From contig NW_017265150.1 in NCBI RefSeq assembly GCF_001638985.1, positions 558,001-622,000 on the forward strand: 64,000 nt of DNA, written 5' to 3'. Below are positions 8,597 to 23,827 of the stretch, piece after piece; the first letter of the stretch is position 1; the number at the start of each line of letters is the position of its first letter. Below the pieces are notes generated by a model. It made no database searches. It was not told the origin of the DNA and saw only the letters and a program-made list of their open reading frames with translations. Origin of the DNA: Phycomyces blakesleeanus NRRL 1555(-). Taxonomy: Eukaryota > Mucoromycota > Mucoromycetes > Mucorales > Phycomycetaceae. The position numbers and the translations under genes were made by a program.

Positions 8597-10479
8597 ATGG
8601 CACTTTTTATCGGCAGAATCCCCAGAGACATGGGCACCGTAAGTCAATCTCACAATTATTATTCAAAAAATTCTTATAAATATACATCATCTAATAAATT
8701 AATCATCTCAATCTAGCGTGATTTGGAAGATAGATTCTCCAAGTTTGGCAAGATCACCCGTCTTGATGTTAAGCAGGGTAAGTTTATCATCTTTAAAGAA
8801 ACATTAGAGATCAAAACGAAAAAAAAAATTACTTGCTCATTAACCTTTTTTTTTTTTAAAAATTATATTTTGTAATAGGTTTCGGCTTTGTTGAGTTTGA
8901 AGACAAGCGTGACGCTGAAGATGCCATGAACGGCGTCAACGAATCTGTAAGTATTATATATAAATATATATTGAAAGAACAAGAAAAAATTTAAACATAT
9001 TGTTTATAATATTACAGCAGGAGCTCGTTGTCGAATGGGCCAAGAATGGTGGAAAGAGAGCCGGCGAGAACGAGTGCTTCCACTGCGGCAAAGAAGGTAA
9101 ATCATATTATTAGTAATAATTTTATATAATTATATATTACACACATATACACAAATATAGTTATACATACACGCGCTTGTGTGTGTGTACAATAAATAAA
9201 TAATAAAATTTAAAATCAAATCATTATTTTGAACAACAATATTAATATCAAATGAAAAAAATGTTTTGTAGGTCACTGGGCCAGAGATTGCCGTGAGAGA
9301 GGTCGCGGTGGCGACAGAGGTGACAGAGGCTATGGCAGCCGTGGTGGCCGTGACCGTTCCCCCAGACGCGACCAAGGCCGTGGAAGTGATCGTGACAGAA
9401 GGTACAGCCCGTCTTCAGAGTATATCATCAGTGTTCCGTGCCTTGTCAGTGCCATGTAACGGCGTGAGCGGAAGCAAAAAAAGCGACCTTTTTTTTCCTT
9501 CTTGTTCTTCTTCTTGCACTTCTGTGCTTTCCTTTTGAAAAGAAGGGAAGGTATTGAAAGGCTAGGAAAAGAGAGTGAGTGAAAGTGAGAGCGACAGAGA
9601 GAGAAAGAGATAGAGAACGGCCGACCGACCGAGAGAGTGAGAAAACTTGCTGTTCTGTGCCTTGTGCTGTGTGCTGTGCTGTGTGTGTGCGTGCTTTTGA
9701 GGGAAACCTTTTTGATGATGATGATGATGATGAGAATCACTCGTGTTCCCTTTGTAACCTTGTTCGGGATTTTTATTTTGGTGAACGCGCGTTCTGTTAT
9801 TAATGACAAAAAATAACCGATATTGTCTCTTACTATCTCTCTCTATCTCTCTGTTGCTCTCACTCTATAAAAAAAGCTTGGGTAAAAAAAAGAGAAAAAA
9901 AAAAGAAGTCTATGCGTTTGATTTGCACACTGCACTGCGTTCGCGTGGTCTTCCTCTACTCTCTCTGCTTAAAATGTGTCGTCCGCTCCTATGTTGTTGC
10001 ACTTTCAATGAGTGTTGGACCGTTCACTCCCCCCTTTTTTTTTCTTGAATCCGCCACGTCGTTCTACTGTTCCTCTTAACATCCGTTTCCGCCACCGTCT
10101 GACACAAAGCATTGCCTTTTTTCTCTTTTCTTTTTGTATACGCTGTATCCCGTTCGCTGTTGGCTTATCCTCTTTCTTGTCTTTTCTACATCTTGTTCCT
10201 CGGTAAGTCAATACTTAATCTTATATTATGATATATTAGTATTAACATATGTATATATTTCATAAATAGCGCATAAGTAGAGGTGGCAGAGACTACGATC
10301 GTCGCCGTGATGACCGTGGTCGCGACAGATCCCCTCGCCGCGATGACTACCGATCCGATGAACGACGTGGTGGTGATAGACGCGACCGTGACCGTGAGTA
10401 CGCTGCTCCCAGAGAAGACCGTGAACGCAGAGAGGATGTGGAACGTGCTCCCGAAAGAGATGTCCACGACCGCGATTAA
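8597..10479 (+). CDS. SR-like splicing factor: RRM, CCHC knuckle, RG/RS tail
   Basis: Six exons: 8597-8638, 8717-8777, 8879-8946, 9018-9096, 9272-9401 and 10278-10479, giving 193 residues. The N-terminal RRM shows RNP2 (LFIGRIP) and RNP1 (GFGFVEFE). A zinc knuckle CFHCGKEGHWARDC follows, then an Arg/Gly/Asp/Ser-rich tail with RDRSPRRD motifs. The order RRM-knuckle-RS matches animal SRSF7 and plant RSZ proteins, which select splice sites in nuclear pre-mRNA. The first four introns are 71-175 nt, but the fifth is 876 nt. It contains a strong GTAAGT donor at 10203 and tandem AG acceptors at 10269 and 10277; use of the first, or retention, gives an early stop. The productive join assumes donor 9402 and acceptor 10277. 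Confidence 0.82.
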
Positions 10480-11065
10480 GAATATTTCGCATAAACAATC
10501 AATCAAACAAAGCAAACAGACACTTTAAAGGATTCATTTTTTTTTCTCTTTTTCTTTCGTCCCTCACATCCAAACCCTTTTATATATATATATATTTTTA
10601 AAGAAGTGTTTCTATTACATACATACAAAATGAAATGAAATGAAATGAATACTTGAACATCAATTGAATGAAAAGTATGGGAGTAAAGTTTTTAAAGAAT
10701 ACAATCAAAGATCATACTTCTTCTTAATTTTATCTTGGCATATCTTTTTCATATGCTTTATATATATACATTATATACATTATATTATGTGTATCATTTT
10801 ATCATCATTTTACCTCTATTTTTTTTTAAAATAATAATAATACTATCACTAATCTTTAGACCCATAAATTCACGTGTATCTTCTTCAATAAGAACATAAA
10901 AAGCATGTGTGTATATGAAGATTCTACTACAGCATTTACATTTATATTGAACGAATATAAATAAATAAATAAACTTGCTTTTAAACACAATAATGGCTAA
11001 TAAACTTAATACCCCTTGTATATAAAAGTAATAAAAAACATAAATTATTACTATTATTATATAGC
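10480..11065. other. Convergent intergenic region
   Basis: Holds the 3' ends of the SR-like gene (+) and the NCBP3-like gene (-). AT-rich, with TA repeats near 10573-10592 and short A/T runs. No gene seen. Confidence 0.5.
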
Positions 11066-12206
11066 CTAAGATGTCTTTTTTGTTCCAAGTCTACCCCGTA
11101 GACTCTCAGACAAGCAATCAAGCCCCTTTTCTGCTGTGGAATCACCGTCTGGTTCTGTAGATCGTACGGGGGACATCGATCTCCGTCTACGCGACGATCT
11201 TTGCCTTCTTTGCCATGCTGGATAACGATCATTGTCATCAGGACCTGTGTTTGAAGAAATCCGAGCTCCAAGGCGGCTAAGCACGCTCTCTCCTCCTACT
11301 CCTCTTTCTCTTCTTTCTCTTCGTCTGCCTTCACCTCTGACATCTCTATATTCTGTACGTCGATCTACTCTCTCTCTTTGAGGCTGGTCGGTTCTTCGCT
11401 CACCCAGGCGACTCGTGATAGGTAAAGGATTACCCTCCTCGTCAGTCTTTCTGACCGGGGCCGTCCGTTTGTTTGAGGATGTTGATCTTTGTTGTTGCTG
11501 TTGTCGTCGTATTGATGAGTCTGTGCCGTGCAAGAGATAATAACGACTATAATTGCCTGCTCCTTGAATCTTGATGTCGTCCATTGTAGCACATCGGATC
11601 TGGAGAGATTCAAAATTCTCTCCATCTTTTGAACGGGTGTAGATTTTTGCTTTTCGCAATCTGGTCGTTGATAACGTCTCATCCTCAGCAAGAGGAAAAC
11701 TAACTAAATCATGAGCTGCCTTTATTGCTTCCTCTTCTGAGGAGAATACAAGATTACCTTTTTTTTTAAAAAAAAATATAAAAACAAAAAAAGGGTTAAA
11801 ATATGTATGTTAAAAGAGCATAGTACACATCGACGCGATTATTTATTAATTGTATTAGATTTTTAAAAGGATCAATCATTACTTACAATGTGAATCATCA
11901 ATCCATTCAACCTTTGACAAAGGTAATCCAGAACAATATTCCCAGATATCCTCGGTGCTCATCTCATCTACTCCTTGAAGAAAGATTGCTTCCTGGCGTG
12001 TTGTGTCGAGAGTGCTGAGGTCTTGTTCTGGATGAGTCTTTTCTGTAGATTCGACTAGATTTAGATCGTCTTGGATTGCATTATCCAAATCAGTACCCAA
12101 GAGATCTTCCTCCAAGATAGAATCTGCAAGTAGATTTGATGAGTTGTTTGTTAAAGAGCATTTATGTGATCGTACCAATCTCCATTGTTTCAACAGCGTC
12201 AGTCAT
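11066..12206 (-). CDS. NCBP3: Nuclear cap-binding protein subunit 3-like
   Basis: Three exons on the minus strand: 12206-12176, 12123-11887 and 11757-11066, giving 319 residues. The conserved N-terminal block reads RQEAIFLQGVDEMSTEDIW, followed by VEWIDDSHC and NLVF across the second intron. This is the signature I recall for NCBP3 (C17orf85), an RNA-recognition-like fold that binds capped RNA with NCBP1. A second conserved block contains LQIRCATMDDIKIQGAG and YYLLHG. The C-terminal half is Arg/Glu-rich and probably disordered. The start ATG at 12206 gives MTDAVETMEI, and the first 31-nt exon joins in frame to an acidic segment. The family assignment rests on these blocks only. Confidence 0.75.
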
Positions 12207-13177
12207 TATAAGCAATTGATAGTACAAGTACAAGTATATTTATATTTTGTATTTATAAATGAATAAATGTGTTTTGTATAAACTATTCACAAGTTAAGTT
12301 GGAAGCATCATTAATATATTGTAAATACTAATAAGAAGAAAGGCAAAGAGTAGTATTTATATATATTTATTTCTCCTTTTGGTTGTGTTGGTTTGTTCAT
12401 ACACTGTGATTAGATTTTTTTATATATATTCGAGAGAAGAGAGATTGACAAAGAAGTTTATTTTTCTTGGGGGTTTCTGTTCTGTTCTACATAAGTCATT
12501 TAATCTTTAAAGGGGAGGTTGAGGGTAATTTAGTTGAAGTTCAGACAATTTTTTTCTTAAAAATTATAAGAATTTCATAAGAATTACTTTAATCTGTAAA
12601 GTGTGTAAATTTTGTTGGAATTCTAATCAAAAGAAAATTCTGTAATTTTCGAAAGAAGTATAATTCTGTAACCAAGACTTGTAAAAGTATAAGGTTTGTA
12701 TATAGACGGACATTATTATTAGGCTCACATAGATTAATATGTAGATAATATAACATCATGGACTCGACTTCTAACAAAGTGTCCTTAAAAATCATTCTAT
12801 AGTGTCTCTTTATATATACTTTTTAAATCCTCGGATTATTACCATACATATTCTTTGTTTCTTGGCCAATTCTACTCTTGACTTTTATTAAATGTTATAT
12901 AAAGTCTATTTGTGAGTGTATAGAGAATTGACAAGCATACCTGAATAATAAATCATGTTTAGATAGACCTGTACCTACAATAATTGTACGTTAGTACGAA
13001 TTTGTAGAATCTGTGTAGTGGTTAAATTATGACGAGATGATTCAGTTACTTTGACCAAATCACTCATACAGCTACATCCATATTTTAATTATTTTTATCT
13101 CAATTAAATGCAATTGTTTTGGTGGCCAGTACTATAAAAAGCTTGTACATAGTCTAAACCAGGTAGGGTATCGTGGG

Positions 13178-13210
<33 letters not shown>

Positions 13211-14113
13211 ATCTCTTGAATATAAATCCTTTGGATTTAAAGAGGTCTATATTCTTTACCTTTAATTAATACCCAAATATCTGTACACACTTGTATTGTG
13301 TAATTGAATGGAGCGGGTAGTTTTGTAAGTGTGTATGTGATTATTGTTCCCATAACTTATATTTTTCTTTCTTGATCTTTAACGGGGGGTAATGGCGTGT
13401 AAGTTCATTATCGGAGAAAGCTTCATTAACAACAGTGTTACACGTGTAGTAAGGGGCGGTTGGTAAAAAGAATGAGAGAAAAAAGACAAGGGGAGTTTTG
13501 ATTCAAAAAGAAATAGTCAAGAATCTCAGGAAAATATATATATTTTATATATATATATGGATAAAATAGGTATTTATAATACAATAGCTTGTAGCCACGC
13601 TACCAATGACATGGACGGACCTCTAGATCTACATAATTACATGACTCTATGTAGAGGTAAAGAAGAAGAAGAAGGAGAAGGAAGAAGAAGGGGGATAATC
13701 TAGAGGTAGAAAGAGGAGAGAGAAAGAGAAAGAAAGTATAGAGGGACCAAAAATAAAAATTAAAGATACTCTGCTTTTCTTTTCTTTATTTCTCTTGCTT
13801 TCATTTTTTTTGCCTGTTCAAAAAGAGAGCTTTTGACTTTTTGAATTTTTATTTTATTTTAATTATTGGTTTCTCCTCTCCTTCTTTTCATCTCCGTCTC
13901 ATCTACTTTCATTCCACTCTACATCCTGCCATCTCATCTAAACAAGAATCAGACACAAACAAGACAAAAGAACTGGAGCCTTGAACGTGTCTTTCACTCG
14001 CTCTTTACCACTTAATATTCATATAATTATACCTTGATTTTATTTCATTTTTTATCTTTTTCTACGAATTCAACGACCTTGTTGATTGAATTTATTACCG
14101 ACCATTCTGACTC
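12207..14113. other. Divergent intergenic region (1.9 kb)
   Basis: Lies between the start of the NCBP3-like gene (-) and the start of the kinase gene (+), so it should hold both promoters. AT-rich, with TA repeats near 13177-13210, an A/G-rich stretch at about 13660-13740 and C/T-rich sequence at about 13870-13930 shortly before the kinase ATG. No convincing exon seen. Confidence 0.5.
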
Positions 14114-17225
<3,112 letters not shown>

Positions 17226-18937
17226 AATAAACCAAAGCACTCACTTCATTTTGCCTATAAATTGGACAACTGGATATTCCAAACGAGTCCACCTTCACCT
17301 TCACCCTCACTTCCACCTCCATATCCACCCTCACCTCAACATTTCATCCTCCTTCCTTTATTCCTTTCTTTATATATCATATTCTTTTACTCATTAAAAT
17401 TTATAATAGACGTAGTTTAGTTGATGTCTATTCTGTTTTAGAATAAAAAAAAAATTCCCCCCAGGGGCAAGGAAATTTTAAGAAGAGCAATTGTGTATCT
17501 AACTAAAATGGTTGACTGATTAGCTAAACAATTAGTGGCTATAGAAAAAAAGGCATGTCCTCTAAAAACCAAATATCTAAATTGTATATTTTACTGTTTG
17601 CTTGTTTGTTTTATATAAAATTATGTGGCTGGACGGAGTTTTTCTCAAGTACAGGATTTTAACTGCAAAATAGTGACTTTTCCTTTTAATATAGTACTCG
17701 TAATAAAAATCGTTCGATCTACAGCCTAATGTTGAAAAGATGTATTTCATTATGCATTGGTTTCTATACGCAACAAGAGGCTATACGCATTCTTATGTTT
17801 AATGTTTCGTTTTAAGAAGAAAGAGAAATAAATAGGTTTGTTTAGTCATACGCTACACTAGAGTTTAAAGAGAAATGGCTTGGAATACTTGGTATTTATC
17901 ACACATACTTCTGCACTTGTATATATGTGGTTTTTCTGTTATTTTTTTGGGAATACTATTGGATTAGTTTAGGGCTAAAGGCACACGAGTTTATGCGTAT
18001 GGATGATCCAGGCTGACTGTCTGTTACCTTGGAACAACATTTATCCTACTGTGTTTGCCATAATTGTTATATTTTTTTTTTGTATAGGCTTGAATTATAT
18101 TTAAATAAATAATATTAATTACAGTTAATAGATGACAAACCTCTTCTTTGCTTTTCTTATTGAAGGATTTTTTAGAAGGCTCTCGCAATATTTACACAAA
18201 CCTTTTAGGATTAAAAGTTTAGTCAAATATATCAATTGATGAGTCTTTTCTAAATACATTTCTAAAATCTTGTATATATTTAGGTGTAAAAATTCTAGAG
18301 ATTCATATTACACACGGCGATTACATCAATAAAGTACAAAAGAAAAGAAAAGAAAGTCTTGTAGATCTTGGGGCGCTTGAGAGCTTGCTCATCAATAATT
18401 AGAAGCTGTATTTGAGCCGCTATTTAGTATGTATCCATTTGGAATAATCTTTTTGTGAGTGTGTGTATGTGTGAGTATTTCTTTGTACTGACAGCAGACG
18501 GTTCTGTCTTATACTTTATATGCTAGAATACTAGTTACGTTTCTTTTAAAAGTATTAAAGCTGTTTTATTTGATAAGCATCGTCATAAATTTAAATTACT
18601 TACTACACCTTACTACACCTTATATCTGCTCATTCTGTATATTGTATTAAAACGCCATTTTATTTCAATAAATACACAAGGTTAGAGTACTCTACTATCA
18701 TGCCGTAACTATATTTAAGTCTATTTTGATTATAAGCTGCTATCTCATGGGCTCTAAACTGATGAACACCATCGTCACTTGGTTTATTAAGACCTTTAAT
18801 CTTATATAAAATCCTGCCAAGCGCTATATATATTGAATCTCTTGTTGCTCATCAATGCGCATATTCTTCTGATAAAACCTGCGCAAATATTATTTTCTCT
18901 ATCTCTCTATTTTCTTCCTGTGGTTTCCTATGCTTAT
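17226..18937. other. Intergenic region, 1.7 kb
   Basis: Downstream of the kinase gene and upstream of the orphan membrane protein. AT-rich with no recognisable exon. The first 170 nt are C/T-rich 3' sequence of the kinase transcript. Frames through 18833-18937 extend the following gene upstream but lack an ATG. Confidence 0.5.
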
Positions 18938-20386
18938 ATGATGTTACTACAAAGATTACTACTCAGTTTATGTGTTTTATTATTGGTTTTTATACCTAAA
19001 TGCTCCGCTCCACCAGTTCACCAAGATTATAATATGTTCACCAGTAAACTGCCCATAATTTCGATTTTACAAACTGTACTGCTTGGCTACATATCACATG
19101 TTGTAACCATACGCCCTAGGACAGGTGTCAGCAAGTTTCCTACAGGCTATCGACGTTTTATTGCCCTTGTATACCCCTCCAGTGGAATTGGCTTGGCAGT
19201 GGAATCTATGTATAAATCTTTCTTTGGGGACAAAATACTCAAAATTTCTCAATATAAACCCCTGTTAAAAAGTTATGCCAAAGAAGAAACCAACAAACCC
19301 AAAAAAGATATCAACAGAATTCCACTAAACTCAAGCAAGCCAGCTTCACAAGACTCGTCGCCTTTAATTAAGCCATCTACACTCGAATGCGAAAATGATA
19401 AAGAAATTGTTACCAAAGATACGAGACATTACACAGATTTTTCGAGCGCCACCTGTCTAAAGGATCGATTATTAAAAGACATGAAAAATAAAGGATGTGG
19501 ACACACTGAAGCAGCATACCTAGCAGCTTTTTTGCATATAATGGGCCCCGAAAAAGCAAAGCAAATTAAACATTGTATCCTCAATTGCTCTATAACTGTT
19601 GGTGTAAAAGATGAACCCTTGAATGAAATAATGTATCCATATTGCAAAACTGAAGAGCTAGTAGTAAATGGACCAGGGGCAGCCTGTAAATATCAAAAGA
19701 AAGCAAGGCCCGATGAAATTCATTTGATGACGGACACTATGATCAATCAACTGGAAACGGCGCATAATATGGACGATACATCATATATTGAAGTCTTTGT
19801 TACAATTGGACAGCTATTTTATACCACAGTTGAATGTATGGATATAGACGGAGACAGATGGGCCAAGGTCATTATTATTATATACACTATAATGTCAGTG
19901 CTCCAGACGTCTTCTCTCCTTTTACTGCACAAGCAAATTGCGGCATTCAGTATCTATGAAGATAGAGACGAAGCTTTAATTCTAAGCCTATCTAAAGAAT
20001 ATAAAGCATCGGTTGAAGGGGCCGGATCTACTTCATCTACAAAAAATAACAACAGCTCGGACAAATGTAATCATAAACATGATTATTACGATGGACTTGT
20101 GACCGGACTTTCGATACTTGCAGGAATAATAGTTTTTGTGTTTATTGGTATATGGGCTGATTATAATAGCCACAGTTTAACAGAATGGCTTGTGCTATCC
20201 TGGATCCTTAGCCCTATCGTTTTTTGTCCTTTTCTTATTCCTTATTTTATTTTATATATGTGCGCTGGACCTTTCATTGATATATATACTTACGAAAATT
20301 TTTTGGAAATACCAATCGCCTTTGGCTTGTTTATTTCTTCCGGACTTCTCCTTTCTGCTACGATTATTGGATATTTACCAAAATAA
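18938..20386 (+). CDS. Orphan multipass membrane protein with signal peptide
   Basis: Not recognised. A single exon; the open frame reaches back to 18833 but only through a TTG, so the first ATG at 18938 is preferred (482 residues, MMLLQRLLLSLCVLLLV). That start gives a clear signal peptide or anchor. Further hydrophobic segments follow: ISILQTVLLGYISHVV, IIIIYTIMSVLQTSS, a segment ending FVFIGIWAD, a long one containing WILSPIVFCPFLIPYF, and a C-terminal IAFGLFISSGLLLSA. Between the second and third lies a region of about 250 residues, hydrophilic and Cys-containing (KNKGCGHTEAAY, HCILNCS). Its lack of introns in an intron-rich neighbourhood is notable. Function unknown; perhaps a lineage-specific plasma-membrane or endomembrane protein. 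Confidence 0.7.
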   Translation: MMLLQRLLLSLCVLLLVFIPKCSAPPVHQDYNMFTSKLPIISILQTVLLGYISHVVTIRPRTGVSKFPTGYRRFIALVYPSSGIGLAVESMYKSFFGDKILKISQYKPLLKSYAKEETNKPKKDINRIPLNSSKPASQDSSPLIKPSTLECENDKEIVTKDTRHYTDFSSATCLKDRLLKDMKNKGCGHTEAAYLAAFLHIMGPEKAKQIKHCILNCSITVGVKDEPLNEIMYPYCKTEELVVNGPGAACKYQKKARPDEIHLMTDTMINQLETAHNMDDTSYIEVFVTIGQLFYTTVECMDIDGDRWAKVIIIIYTIMSVLQTSSLLLLHKQIAAFSIYEDRDEALILSLSKEYKASVEGAGSTSSTKNNNSSDKCNHKHDYYDGLVTGLSILAGIIVFVFIGIWADYNSHSLTEWLVLSWILSPIVFCPFLIPYFILYMCAGPFIDIYTYENFLEIPIAFGLFISSGLLLSATIIGYLPK

Positions 20387-21074
20387 TATTTTATTAATTT
20401 CTTTTTGAAAAAATTGAAATCCTTTTTCCTTTTCAAAGTATGTGTAAAATAAATAAATTAAGATTTATTTAAAAGAAACGAGCTTTTATTTATTCTTAAT
20501 GCTATTATTACGAGTATCTTATTTACTTTATAGAAATGACTGGTGAGGTATTCGGGATCGTTTATGGGTTAGTATCTCAATAATGGGAAAAGTAGCTACT
20601 GTAGTATGAAAATTTGCAGAGAATTAAGGCAGAGTCAAAGTCATATGCTTGTATTCTAACTTTTGAAATATATATAATATATATAATCTCGTGATAATCC
20701 AAGTCAATTATACGGGTAGCTATCTATTTTATATTCAAGCTTAAGACTTGAATATATTGAATACATAAAAAAAATAAAAGAATGTAGAAAAGGTTGACGT
20801 TGTAAGCTTTGTAAATAATATGATTGGTATTGGATCACACGGTGGCAAAGAGAAAATGTGAGAGAATTGATACAGAGACAGAGATAATGGTGGGAAGAAT
20901 AGTGGTGAAAAATTGAAGGGAAGAAATATAAGAAAGGTGCGGGATTCTTTTGTTGTTGTGGTTGCTATATTTTTTTTCATTAAAAGAAAAGGCTTCCTTC
21001 TCATGTGTATAGTATTATTATTATTATAATCGTTGTTGTTGCAGTTGTTTTATAGATTGGACCTTGGCTGGTGT
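20387..21074. other. Convergent intergenic region
   Basis: Separates the 3' ends of the orphan membrane gene (+) and AP-2 alpha (-). AT-rich, with ATT-type short repeats near 21010-21030. No gene seen; a frame at 20741-21004 (-) is low-complexity. Confidence 0.5.
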
Positions 21075-23565
21075 TTAGGCACCGTACATCAGTGTACGTT
21101 CAAGTAAAGCACGAACATGATCTGACACAAGTTCATTGGGAGATCGAATGGTCAGGCGGTACATCTTTTGTAAGGAATATATATGTAAATAGTCAATGTT
21201 ATATATTAGATTTCTGCTACTATTTCATCTATACTATACAAACTCAAATAATAGAAAGAAGGAGAAGAATAAGAAAAACTTACGTTCTGTTCCAAGTTCG
21301 GTTCCAGCCGTAACAGCACACCCACTTTTCCTCCAGTCGTTCCAGCATCAACTACACCTGCACCCACAAAGTTATTAGGATTTGGATCTACACCCTGTAG
21401 TAAGCCAAAGCGATAACCACGCAAGACAGCATCTGCAATTGGAAGCTGGATTGGTCCTCCTTCACTCTTGAAAATAATCTGGCTCTCCCGGGGTGGGCCA
21501 CCCAACTGTCCCCATCTCTTAAAGAAATTGGCTCCATCCATAGCCTCAATAGGTTCCTGGAATTTGGTCAGAACGACTGGCAATTTGAGGTGAATAAACT
21601 CTGGTGGTCCATTGAGTGTGTATGTACAAAACAAGTCGGGTGCACTGCTATATACATCCACACACTCGACCTGGATTAGACGCTGTGTTTGTGATTGGGG
21701 TCCAATCGTATTGGACGTATCTTCTGGTTGTTGAGGCTGAATATTCAGTTGTGCATGAGGTGGTATCTGAAGAAAAACGTTTGTCATCGGGAAAGGCGTC
21801 TTGTTACTGATGTACAGACCAATCCTTCCCTGAGATCCATGATATTCGGTCTTTATCGACAATTGAATCTGCCCGTCTTCATATAGCACACCCTCTTTAA
21901 AGCACTGGAGTCGATTGAAACCAAGTTCGTATCCCTGGGCCAAGGGTAGGTTGGTGGGGATAACGGGGATAGAGGCAGCCCTTGGCTGACGTACTATTGC
22001 TTGGTTCAATACCGGTGAATCGGTGAGAGTCATATCCCCAAGCTGTAGAAGATCAGGCTCGACGCTAAGTGTGGCTGTAGAAGTAATGGCGAGCGGAGTT
22101 GAGGCCAAGGGGGTATTCACAATAGTTGGGCTTCCGTTACCACCGGCTGAGTCTACAGAGCTCATGCGCATAGACGCAATTCTCTTGAGGCCCTCCTGTC
22201 TTTCCATGTTGGCTTCCTTGCCACCAATAACCCATACACGCTTGTCCTCGGTGTCTCCGTGCTTCTGGTTCAGTTTCAGTAGTAGGGTAGACTCACGCTC
22301 CGGGAAAGGCGGCATTTCTTCGCACACTGTCTGAAGCATGTCATCCGTTGGCATGGTAGAGATCGCAAGGTATTCGCAGGCACGTTGCTGCAGTTCAGAG
22401 TCGAGCACATAGCGGTACTGGTTAAACACTGAAAGAACCTGCCCCTTGATCTCCGGGAACAAATTGATAAACTTGACGTAGGTGGTGAGCAACAGGGCAC
22501 GGGTCTGAAGCGAGCAGAGGTTGAATTTGGAATGAACGGCATTGAACTGCTCAATCGGACTGCATCCAGGATAGTTTGCGATCAAGTGTCCAAACTCTCC
22601 GAGAATGTAGCCACCCACCTTGACCATAGTCTCGTTATACTGGGGAGACCCAAGGTAGTTGAGAACCGTCTTGGCCGCATATTCTTGCAACTCGTCGTTG
22701 TTTGTCACAATCTGGACCACACGGAACCAAACCTCTTCTCCGACCTGCTCGCCTGCAGTAGAGATGAGTTGCAGAATGATATCTACATACCACGAGTAGG
22801 CTGTTGCAAACTTTTCTGCCAAGATGGCAATCTTTAGTACCATCTCTTCGCGCATTGCATAGTCGGCCACCTGGAGATAGCGCAGCAGCTCAGACACAAT
22901 GATCTTTGCATTGGAGGTGTCACACATCGAGTAGAGGAGATCCAAACCACGGCGGCGGACACTGATATCTTTGTCACGCAAAGACATGAGAATCGTCTCT
23001 TGGTGGCGTTTGATGGGTTCCAGCGAATCTACACAGGCAGCCAAATGAGCCATGGTTTCCAGGCCGAGGTAGCGTACATTGGTCTCTTTGCTAGAGATAA
23101 AGCGCCCAAGAAGAGCAGCGGCCTGTGCACATATTGTTGAGTTACTATCCAGGTGGATGGCGACATTGATGGCTTCAAACAGAACAGCATTTTGAGCATT
23201 ACTGTGCTGAACATTCTTGGGAGCGTCTTGAGAGTTCGTAATGATGATTTGTAAAAGTTCGCTAATGTCTTCTCTCAGCTTCGGGTCCTCTATAGAAACA
23301 AACAGCCGAACAAATGATTGATTAAATAAAGGAATAAATGAAGACATGCGAGGCAATAGCAATATATATATATTCAAAAATGAACACCAATTGTTATCAT
23401 TTATAGTGTTCTTACCTGGCGGAGGATAGTATTGTAAAAGACGAAGACACTTGACCTGCAACCAAGGTGTAGGTACCTTGTAATAAATGTAGTCTAGACT
23501 ATAATCACGGTCTACCAATGTCTACAGAAGCCTCGTTTAAAATCCTATTACATACATACACACAT

Positions 23566-23597
<32 letters not shown>

Positions 23598-23778
23598 GCT
23601 TTAATTTTGAACTTACTCTCTTCATTCGGTTTACTGCCTTTTCATAACATCCACCATACTCTACAGGAAAACTTTGAGCCAAAGTAAGAACCAATGTAGT
23701 TACTGACAATGCAACACCCTACAAATTTGAAGTACATGTATAAATATATAAATATTACATTTGCCTTTTCATGCAATT

Positions 23779-23827
<49 letters not shown>

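Noticed and set aside
9579..10206. Several frames inside the long intron of the SR-like gene
   Set aside because: GA-, CT- and triplet-rich low-complexity readings with no domain; the splicing structure explains the region better.
18833..18937. Upstream extension of the orphan membrane protein
   Set aside because: It has only a TTG at its start; the first ATG at 18938 gives a clean signal peptide.
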